Shown here: positions 8,481-20,400 of the stretch, piece after piece
How positions within the stretch are numbered: the first letter of the stretch is position 1
Layout: each line of letters starts with the position of its first letter
Notes under the pieces: generated by a model
Database searches by the model: none
Seen by the model: the letters and a program-made list of their open reading frames with translations, nothing else
Told to the model about the DNA's origin: nothing
Assembly (NCBI GenBank): GCA_963667535.2
Contig: CAXXDU010000002.1
Location: forward strand, 3,224,001-3,288,000
Direction: 5' to 3'
Origin: UBA5614 sp963667535
Lineage (GTDB): Bacteria; Cloacimonadota; Cloacimonadia; Cloacimonadales; Cloacimonadaceae
Length of the DNA: 64,000 nucleotides
Translations under genes and position numbers: made by a program

Positions 8481-11400
8481 CTAGTTCTTGTTTCTAATTA
8501 TTGGTTTAACTTTTAGTGGAGTTACACTTGGTTCTATTGCTATAACTCTACCACCAACTACCGTAGTTACACGGAAGTACATGAAGGTATCATCACCGAC
8601 GGTATAAGTGAATATCGGTGTTGTGGTTGATCCTGCAAGTGTCCATGCGCTCGGGAATTCAGCTAAGAACTCCGTACTCTTGTAAATCTTGTAACTTGAT
8701 GCGCCTGTTACTGCTGGCCAACTCAATTCAACGTCATTGTCAATAGTCAGAACAGGAGTAACAACAGGTGCCGGTGGAGCGATTATAGCTTCAACAACGA
8801 TATTATCAATAGCCCAATAATTGAGAGTACTTGAATCAGAACCATAAGCTCTGAAGCGTAGTTTAAACTCAGAATTACCAACTAAGCTGGAAACACTAAT
8901 ACTCTTGGAATTCCAGGAGAAGTCACCGCTTTGATTGGTGAAGCTATCAATTTCGTGCCATGTTGCACCACTGTAAACTTCAACTGCTAGTCTTTCAACA
9001 GTTTCAGTTGTACCTGTATCAAGTAACACATCGTACTTGACTTTAACGTCTGCATATTCTACTGCATCGATATCCCAACTGGTAAGCGTGTAGCTGTAGC
9101 TGGATGCAATCGGATTATAATTGAATCTGACTGCTGGGGCAGCATTACCTGTTGAACCACTGATGACCCAGTTACTTGCTACTTTATTCCAAAGCTGAGT
9201 ATCAAACGAACTGCTGCTCCAGGTTTCGGTAAATGGCAGGCTCCAGGGAGCAGGCTTATTAATCGTTACTGTTGCAGTGTTTGACTGTGGAGAATTTCCA
9301 CTCATATAAACAGCTTTTACGTAGTATGAATGGGCACCATTGGATACACTTAAATCGTTGTAAGTAGTTGTTCCGGTTGGGATAAGTGTGCCGTTAACCT
9401 GTACATCGTCACGATAAACATTGTACCCGGTAAGAGCTCTTGTTTCCATCTGAGATGGAGCAGCAACAGCCACTGGACTGCTATCTTTAACATTCCTGAG
9501 GCTTACATTGTTTACAACAGGAATAGACAGAAGCTGAGTATGTGTTGTTGTTCCTCTTGCCGGACTTTGTACATAAGCCTGGACGTTTAGATTGTTGTTA
9601 CCTGTGTATTCTGCCCAGGTTCCTGTAATATTATGCAAACAACCTCTTGTTGCTACTTTGGGACCTGCATCAACAGCTGCCGGATATGAAGTAGGTGTGT
9701 AAACCACATTATATCCAACCCAGATTGCATCTGAGCTGTTAATTGTTACAGGGCTTTCCAGGACTATTTCGTTCCATGCAGCCTGTGTATAAGTAGTAAC
9801 TATTTGATCAACAACCATAAATGAAGGAGTCAGAGAGGTATCGCTACCTGTCCAGACACGCACACGGTAAGCTGAACTATCATAGTTTGCAGCATAGAAT
9901 TTTACTCTGTTTATTGTATATCCGTTGTAAGCAGCCAAATCTGTTGCGGCGTATTTGGCAGCTGTATCAAACGAAGAACCGCTGGTTGACTTGAAGGAAG
10001 TACTTACTGTTCCATTATCCCAGTGAAGCCATGGAGGAGTAGATAAACCTGTGTTTACTCCACCCCATGATAGGGCTACATCAGCATAATTAGATACAGT
10101 AGCTGTAAGGTTGATTGGAATACCAACAACTTCAGCCACACCTGTTCCAGTCAATGTTACTGAATGGATTGTTCTGCTCAGGTTATCCACGATCTTCAGG
10201 GTAGTGGTTCTTGTTCCCGCTGCGGAAGGTGTGAATACAACGCTGAACTGATAACCGGTAAAGATACCGACTGTTGCAGGTAAACCTGAAGCAGTCACAG
10301 TAAAGTCACCGAAATTACCACCTTCAACATAAACACTTGTCACGTTGAAAGATGTACTTCCACCGTTTGTAACTGTGAATGTTTTGGCTGTTGATGGAAT
10401 AAACTGTTCAATACTTCCGAAATCCCAACTGGTAGGAGTTACAGCAAATGTCGGAGTAGTCGGAATATCTCCCAGTTCCATTTTAATATTAGGATATCCT
10501 AATTTGGAAGTAGCTGCCATGGTTGGGACAGCAGGATCAGGAATAACTGAGTCGCTTTGATATTGTATTGCCCTATATGCGGTAGTACCCTGGCACAAGA
10601 AATATGCGCCGGTATTATCATAGGTAGTACTTAATACCAATTCTGCAACAGCTATCATAAGATTCTTAGTATTATCATACATAAATGGTGTATCAAGTGT
10701 AATCACAGGTGACCAGTTTGCAGCACCTGTTGAGTCAGCTACGATTGTACCGCTGAAAACAGGAGTCATCGATGAAATCGGCAACCAGGTAGCACCAGTG
10801 GATGGGAATTCACTCGTTGCTACGTTTGCCATATACACTTGCCATTGGTTTGTATGATACAGATTATACATACCGCTGTAATTATAAGTAATCTTGTTAA
10901 TTTGTTTTGGTGCGGATATTCCGAGATCAGAAGCAAGGTAAATGCTCTGTGAATAAGAGTATCTATACCATGGTTCAATAGGTACATTCAATTCTGATGT
11001 ACCGGTTCCAATCTGGACAGTACGGCTGATAGACCCGGTTACAGGTATAGTAACCACTTCAGCTCCGGGGGTATTCATGGTAATAATAATACTACCAGTA
11101 TAGTCCCCAACAGTTTCAGGAGCTGTAAAGGTATAAGACACCGTCTTGGTGGAGTCACCAGGTACGGAAGGTGCTGCTCCAAAACCAAATTGAGCAGAAC
11201 CGGTTGGTGTAAAGGTAAGAGCATTGGGTCCAACGTTCTGAACACTAATGGTTCCGGTCTTTATTGATCCCGGGAATACTGCGCCTAAGTTAAGGGCAGT
11301 AGGAGTAACAACCATTTGCTTCTTTGTGGTAAGAGTATCAATTGTACAGCTTCCGATTGGGGTTGAGCCATAGGAATTAGTCGGTTGAACCAACCAGTAC

Positions 11401-14400
11401 AATTTTGTACCATAAGTAAGAATGGTTGGTGTACTGTATGTATAAGGTGTCAGCTGAGTAACAGGAGCAGCTACTGAGAATGAGAACTGACCTGTCATGT
11501 TGCTGAGATTATTACTTACATATACATTATAAGAAGTAGGGTTACCACCAGAAAGAGGTTCATCCCAATCAAGAACAACTGTTCTTGGATTAACTTCTGT
11601 AACTCCATTCACTGGAGCTGTCAAAGTTGCTGTACCAGGTGCTTCGTTTGGAATGTACTTTTGGGGACCAACAACCTTATCCAGATAAATGGAATAGGTG
11701 GTGGCATTGGGTAAACCATTAAAGGCTAAACGATAATGTCCTCTGGCAACCAATGAACTAATATCAACAGTATACTCGGTATAGGTTGTGGTTAGTGTAA
11801 TTGGTGAGCCGAGGCTTGTCCATGTTGCAGTAGTAGTGTCTGAACCGGCACTGTACTTCATCTGGAGCTGAGGACCGGCTACGCTGGATCTTGCCCAGAA
11901 CTTGAAGGTGCTACCGCTTTGGATATCTAATATCGGTGTAGCCAAATGTGCTTTGTTATTAGCAACATTGCCTATGGTGAGTGATGCATATTGTACACCG
12001 TCATAAGCACTGGATGATGTCGTGCCTTTAACCCATTTATTCAGAGTTGTGCTGCCCCAGTTTAACCAACGTGAAGGCGGGAAGGTGGTTCCTTCAAAAC
12101 CTTCTGCTAATTGACCGGAAGCATAAACAATCTGTGAAGCAAGGACTACGCTGTTATTGCTTGCGACCTGATCAGTATTCATTTCTACTGTGATGTCATA
12201 GGTTCCACCTGTAGTAAAGGTATAGGTGAAACTCTTATCGACATAAGCTCCGTTTGCCAGAGTTCCGACTTCCAGAGAATCAACTCTGGTGGAGCCTATC
12301 TTGAGATAAGCTTTCTTGCCGGTGGTAACGTCGCCGTTATTTGTCACTCTAAAGTTAACTGTTATAGGTTCGCTAGCAAACTTGTACGAAGGTGTTACTG
12401 CCAGAGTAGATACGGCATAATCATCCCATGTACCTGTATAGATTTTGATATCATCAACATAAATACCATCCTGGTCTGCATCACTGTATCCATACCAACC
12501 GACATAGAAGGTGCCGGAATAAGATGGAGTTAATGTGCAGGAAGCATTTGTATACGTATCTGTATTGAAATCAAAGGCATCAAATATCTGGTTAGTTAAA
12601 CTGGTTGATACCGCAGCATCGCCCCATTTAACAGACAGATTTTCATAGTAGCTGTTATAAACAGCTTTGTACTTGAAGGTTACGTTATATGTAACGCCGC
12701 CTGTTAAATTCAATGGAGGTGTAATAGCCCAGTCATTCAAATCATTATAACTATCCCAGCCAATGGACAAGCAATTGGGAGTACTTGAACCGTATGCGCT
12801 TGTCTGCCAGTAAGGGGCTAAACTTCCCACGTTTTCAACTGTCCAGCCTGCCGGCATAGCAGGTGTCGTTACAGCATCAAAGTTCTGTGTATAAGGAGGA
12901 GTAACAGGCTGCATAGCAGTAGTTGCATTTGCAGTCTTACCAATAGTTGAGTATACCTTATATACATCGCTTGTTACATAACTCCAGGCTTTGTAGTTAT
13001 AAGTGGTTGCTTCGGCTAAGCTGGTGTGATTCGGTAAACCGGCAGCAGGTCCAACATACCAAACTGTACCGCCACCTGTTATTAATGAACCGCTTGAATA
13101 TGCAGCATCAGAAGCAGGGGTACCAAAGGTAGATGTAGGACTCCAGGCAACCATAATGTTATCAGAGGAAGCGTTTGGCGTTGCTGCCAAATTAATCCTG
13201 TTGTAACTGTAAGTTGTAGCTGTTAATGAAACAGGTTCTGCCGGAGCAGTTGGAAGAGTTTGTTTGTTTCCGGTTAATGGTCCCACTGTGTAATACTTAG
13301 GACCGTTAACACCTATTTCATTATAAGAGAAGATTGTGAAGTAATACATTGTGCTGGCCGTCAGGCTTGATGTAGTGAAAGTGGTTAAACCACCCTTCCC
13401 GACAACAACTCCTGCACCGGTTCCTACTGTATCAGCCAATGCATAGTTTTTCATATCTATTGGTATAGCACCCAAAGTAGCAGTTGTGTGTCTTACTACC
13501 AAATAACCTTCAGCAGTACAAGCTGTGAAGCTTCCACCGATTGAAGTTGAAGCAGGTACTAAAACCAGAGTTGAAGGCTGCTGAGTAGGAGCTATTACAG
13601 CAGGCATAGCTGTAAATGTACCTTCGTCTGCACCTATATCCGGCGCTGTGGCATGACGGGCTTCACCATCGATATCACTAGATACCGGCGGGTTGATTAC
13701 ATTTGCCAAGCCTTCTACCGCTGTAGCTGGAGTAGCTGCAATATGGACATCATACGGAGACGCTGGATTAAGGAATGGCACATTTTCGGAATAACACATT
13801 TGATCTTTTGTAGCTATCAGGGCTTTATACGCATCCAAAGTCTGGCAGGTATTTGTTCCATCGTAGAATATCAGTGTTGTCGGAGAAGATGCTCCTGCAT
13901 AATAGATATTTTTGTTGGATGCTGCTGCTACGTTAGTAAAGTTTGCTGCATATTTCCATGAAGCAACTGTTCTTCCTGTAGCCCCGGGAGTGCTCTTATT
14001 AACGAAGATGTTGTTTTGGATGTTATTGGTTGTACCGGCATAGTTATAGAAAGCAGCGGTTGAGAAGTTTGCGCTGCTTCCGGTAGCATTGATATAAACA
14101 GTGTTGTTATAAATACTGTTTGTACCTCCGGCATTAACCTGCATACCAACGATCTGTGGAGCTGTTGCAGCCAGAGTTCCGTTGGGAGCACGCAGGTCAT
14201 AAACCATATTATTGTAATAATTACCGGTATCTGTGCTATAACCAATTCTAATACCACCGACTAAAGATGTGCTTGTTCCGGTATATTCAAAGTTATAGAA
14301 CTTGTTATTGTAGGTGTTAAATACATTGGCGATTGCTGAAATATCCTGGTAACCCCAGATAATTCCACCACCAGTGAAGTTATGTACTAAGTTATTATAG

Positions 14401-17400
14401 ATATTTTGCAAGGTACCGCCATTAAAGTAGAAGCCGTAAATAGCTCCTGTAGTGGCTACAGTATACCCTGTAAACGTATTCAAATAGATATTGTTAGCCC
14501 CACCATTAACATAGGCTCCATAAATAGCGCCTGATGAAGCCGATGAATATGTATTGAATGAATTGTCATGTATCGAATTTGTTCCGCTGCTGGCATAAAC
14601 ACCATAAATAGCTGATGTGCCTGCATTGGAAACATTGGATACTTCATTCCCATACACATTGTTAGTGCCGGATGACAGGTAGATACTATAAATAATACCG
14701 GTTGTACCTGTATTGGCAAGATTGGTGATAGTGTTATCATACAAGTTGTTAGTATATGCAGCAGTAACATAAAGTGCATTTATAGCATTCTTGTTATTGA
14801 TATTCTGAATCTGGTTGTTATAAACATTGTTTACCTGACCGGTAGCACCGGCAGTTAAATTGATACCGTAAGTAGTGCCTGAAGTTCCGGTACGGTCAAG
14901 GTTATGAATGTTATTAGTGTGAATTGTGGCAGATGCGCCTGATGTAATATTGATACCATAAGTAGCATTTGTGGTAGTTACAGCAGATGCATTGGAAATA
15001 TCGTTTTCAGTAATAGTAACAGTGTTTGAACCACCGGTACCGCCATAGATACCATATTCAATAGCTGTAGGCAGAGCTGCACCTAAGAGTACGATATCCT
15101 GTTTGTTGATAAGCAGTCCGGTTTGGTTAGAATAGTTCACACCGTGTAAGCAATTGGTGATAGAACCATCGGCTACTGCACTGATTTCGACGTTTTGGTC
15201 ATATGCTGCTGCTGTGGTGGAACCGGTTAAAAGGTAACCATACCAGCAATTCAACAAATCGTTATCAAGGTATCTATTATAGGAGTTTGCACCGGCAGCC
15301 GTGGTAACAGAAGTTACACTCTGCACAACGCCACGGGTTACAGAGGTGCCGGCTAAAGTGATGTTACAGTTTTTAATTGTGTTATACTGAGCACCATTTG
15401 TTGCACCATTATTGGAAACAACTATACCGAATTCCATTTGAGTTGTTCCGGTTGTATTGGCTGGATTTTCTTTGATATCAAATCCATTAAATGTGACATA
15501 GTCGCAACCATTTAATTTGATGATTGAATCATTAGTGCCAGTTCCTGTTCCGGGCATGATAACCGGTTTGGCTCTGGATCCGCCGCTGACGAATATAATC
15601 TGGTCAGTAGCTGTACCACTTGCGGTTATTGCAGGGATAGTTTCTACATAGGTTGTATCATAAACCGTAAATGTTACTCCACCTGTTCCAACTCCCCAAA
15701 GATTGAGGTAGTTAACAGCAGCAGTAAAGGATGTGAAGTTAGTAGTGCCACTGCCGATTGGGTTAATTGTCCAGTTACCACTGATAGGCTCTGGTTGAGT
15801 AGTCAGTTTGTAAATGGGACAATCAGCTAATCTTGGATTGCCATTGGCATTCCATGGCACCACCATCCAGTAATAATCAGTATTGTAAGTCATCTGGAAA
15901 GTTGGATATGGTTGATATTGGCTGGTAGGAACATACACTTCAGCATAGTCAACATAACTGTCAACTAATGTGGTGTCGTTTACTGTGCCAATATAAACAG
16001 CATATAATTCAGGATCGCCGCCACTGAGTGGTGTATTCCAATCCAGAACAACTGTTTTGGGGTTAACGTTTATCGTTCTGTCTGCAGGGCTGACCATTAC
16101 TACTGGTCCCGGTGCAGAAGTTGGGATATAAATGATTGGTCCGGTTACCTTATCAAGATTAATAGTTCCGCCGACGCTATTAGGAAGACCCTCAAAAGCT
16201 ATTCTCGGGTTTGAAGCACCAGCGAGTGAACTTAAATCTACGGCATAACGGAAATATGATGCTGTTAAGTTAATTGGTGAACCAAAAGTGCTCCATGTGG
16301 CAGTTGTATCTGCAAGAGTGTTGTATCTAAGCTGAATCTGAGGTCCAACTACTGATGCTTTTGCCCAGAATATTAGTGAGTCACCTGTGGCTATACCTAA
16401 TCTCGGAGTGACTATTCTGCTTCCGGTAGAACCTGCAAGCAGTGTCACTTCAGCAGCTTTGCTGCCATCATAGAAATTAGTAGTGCCCTGTGTCCAATAG
16501 GGTAATCCCCATTTAATCCAACGGGAAGGCAGGAAAGTGCCCTCAAATCCTTCAGCTAACCAGCCGGCAGTATAGACTTCAACGCCGGTAACAACGTTGG
16601 AAGTATTATTGGCGTTGTTTTCGTCATTAGCTAAAACAGCAGAAACTGAGTAAATTCCGGCTGCTGTGAAAGGATATTTGAAGGTCACGACTTTTGTAGC
16701 GTTCATGGCAATTGTGCCGGAAGCTACAGTGCCAACTACAGTTGAGCCAACTTTGAAGTCGACGTTTGTACCTGCTGTATTAAAGCCATTATTGGTTACA
16801 GTTACACTGAAAGTAACAGAGTCGCCAACTACATTATAGATCATAGGAGAAGCAGTCATACTGCTTGCTGAATATTCTACATTGGGTTGAGCAATAACAC
16901 TGATATCATCGATTGCCCATCCTTCCAAAGCTGATCTGCTACCATCAGTAAAGAAATGGTATCTTAGCTTCAGGTTTGTGGCTGTTCCCAATGTGTCTCT
17001 GGAAATCAGTGTGGCAGATTGAATCCAGCCACCTACTGCTCCGGTGTATAAAGTACTGGAATCTGACCATTTGGGAGGTGTTGCAGGACCTGATGTACTG
17101 CTATTGTTATACCAGTTGTAACTTGTGGATGTGGTATAGTTACCACCAGTACCAAGTTGTGGGTCAACTTTCTTCCAGGTTGAACCGTAATTGGTGGAAT
17201 ATTCGAAATAACCACCATCCCAATTTGATTCATTTATAGAGTTTTGCCAGAAGCTGACAATTACACCGGCAGGATTGGTAGAAAGATCAAGTGTCGGTAA
17301 AGTAACTGTCGAATTTTCATTATGCTGGACACTTGCTGTCAAACTTCTTGTTACGATAGAATTTGGTGCGCTATGCGCTGCTGCCATCTGTGTCTTAGCT

Positions 17401-20400
17401 GGTGTACCAATGACCCATGATGCGTCTGGGCTGATTACAACGTTGGATGTACCGTCAAAGTTCTGAGAATAAGGTAAAGAACTCAGCGCTACAGCTGTTC
17501 CTTTAACCAATATCTGATGAACTGTGCGGGCTACATCATCTGTAATAGAAACATAAGCCGAGTCAGCGCCGGCTGATACAGGTTGATACTTCACACCAAA
17601 GGTGGAAGTCTGACCCAGATTCAAAGTAGGAAGAGGACTGGGAACTGATACCAAAGTATAGTTTGAGCTTCCTGAAATGCTGATATTAGTGATTCCAAGA
17701 GGTGTAAAACCATTGTTGGTAATTGTAAAGTTCTTAGTCCAGGGAGAAGTAACATCAACTGTTCCGAAGTTATAGGTTGTGGGAGTAACTGCGAATGTGG
17801 CAGCAGTTGGAATTACATCAACGGATACATTATCCAGATATATGTATGAATACCCGCCCAATGGAACGGCACTTCTGATAGCCAGATATTTATCCGTTCC
17901 TGCATAGGAATTCAGATAAATTGAGTATTCTACAGTTTCAGTCAAAGATGTGCTGGCGATTGTACTGCCTATCTGAGTAAATGTTCCTGTAGGTGTAGGC
18001 ATTGTACCAACTGCTATAGCTGCATTAGCATATGTTGAATACATTCTGAAGCTAAGCTTTAAGGTATTAATCGCTTCCTGAATTGGAGGAGTAATTAAAG
18101 TAGGATATACTGTATATTCACTTGAGGAAACGTACATGTACAAGCTGTTTGGGGTCGAATATGGGTAGCTTGTGCTTGTTGTAATTGTTCCATAAGTTCC
18201 TAACAATTTGCTCCAGCCAGAAGGCAGATTGGGTGTTGTAACACCATCAAAGTTCTCGGTAAACGGAGCAGCTATATAAGTAGCTGCGCTTATTGCGGTA
18301 CCGGTAGAATACGTGTTCTTTATTCCTGTAGCAACATAACTCCACGCCTTATAATAATAAGAGGTTGCGGCAGTCAGACTGCTATGATCAGGTAAAGAAG
18401 CAGCAGGACCTTTGTAATAAACCTTACCGCCACCGGTTACGTTGTTACCTACTGTATAAGTAGAATCCGGATTAGGTGTACCAAAGGTGCTGGTACTGCC
18501 CCAGAACACCAGAATATCATGTCCTGCTAAGTTAGCAGTAGCATCCAGGTTAATCTGTGTGGGGCTGAATGTAGTTGCTGTAAAGGTGGCAGGATTATCC
18601 GGTCTCAGGGTTGTTGCACTTTGAGTTGCATATCCTGTGGAATATACTTTATAAATACCACTGCTCAAATAGCACCAGGCTTTATAATAGTATGTGGTCC
18701 CACCAAACAAATCTGTATGGTTTGGCAAACCGGATACATCGCCTAAGTACAAGACTGTACCGCCACCGGTAATGGAAGATCCTGATGAATAAGTAGCGTC
18801 TGATGCAGGAGTTCCAAATGTGCTGGTGGTGTTCCAGGCTACCATAATGCGTTCTGTGGTCGTTGCAGCCAGATTAATTTGCGTTAAACTGGAAGCAGTA
18901 GCACTGAAAGCACTTGGATTACTCGGAGGATTCGGCAATGTAGCCTGACTTCCGGTAAGAGGACCTGATGTTTTGTACTGAGGAGTAGTTCCTGTCCCGG
19001 AGAAATTATATCCATATATTGTGAAAATATACGTGGAGTCTGGGTTCAATGCCGTAGCAGAGAAAGACGGGGTTGAGCTTGATTGCACAACCTTGCCGTT
19101 TCCTAGCCAGGCATTAGCACTATAGGTAGTTCCATTTACAGGAAGAACACTATGTGCTGCAGTACCGCGGACAACCAGGTATCTCTCAGCGTCACTGATA
19201 GTAAAACTACCGTTAAGCACGGTTGAAGCCGGAGCTCCAAACACAAGAACGGTAGGCTGGTTGGCTGGGGGTGCACATGGTACTTCAATATTGAAATCAC
19301 CTTCATCGGCACCCATATCAGGGGTGGAAGCATGTCTTGTATCACCATCAATATCTGCTGTAACCCATGTGATCGCGCCACCGTTATAATAACCTGCGCT
19401 TTCAACTGGAGTGTACACCATAGGTGAATCAGAACCATCTATATGAAGATTGGTAGTTGTTAAATACTTTGGATTGCCATCTTTACCATTAGCATCCGGT
19501 GCAGCGGTAATTGCGCGCCAGTTTGTTAATGTAGCATAAGTTGTTGTACCGCCTCTTCCGATATAGCCATTGGTTGTGTTATCAAGATACAAATCGTTGT
19601 TATTTGATAAAGAACCTGCTGCACCAACGGAACCCGCAGTTGCAGAGTACCAGCAGCCGTGGGTAGAGGTTGTCTGTGAGGGTGAGAAGTTGGCAAAGAT
19701 ATTATTGCGAACTTTATTTATACTTGTAACAGCTGTATAGAAGCAATAGTTGCTTTGTGCTGCTGTACCGGCAACACGTACGCTGTTAAAGTCAAAGTTT
19801 ACTGTAGTGGTTGCTGCGCCACCTGTCAGGTAAACACCATAAATAACAACAGTTGCGGAAGTAGTTGTACTGGCATGGGTCAGATTCCAGATCATGTTGT
19901 TATATATTCTAATATCCTGACTGGCTGTACTTCCTAAAGACACATACAAACCATAAGTATAGTAACTGGTAGTTGAGTATCCTACACCAATATCATGAAT
20001 TTTGTTATTGAAAATTCTATTACTGGCACCGGTATTAGTACCGGCTTGAGAAGAGATGTAAATACCGCCAGCATAACCATAAATATAATTTGATTTTACG
20101 TTTTGCACTTCATTATTACGAATGGTACTATTCTTTTGGTTGTAAATATACATACCATAAGCAGATGAGGCGGTATTGTAGATGTTGTTTGCGCTTGCGC
20201 TTCCAACGGTACAATAACGAATGGAGTTATTCTCATCCGGATACGTGGTTGAAGTACCATACATATAAATACCGGTTGCGCAATTTTCAATCGTTACATA
20301 ATAGTAATCGTTGTTGGAGTTTGCTCCCGCAGAACTTGTGGCGGAGACTCCATAATAATGGTAAATAGCTTTAGTGCTTGTATTTGTGTTATTCAGAACT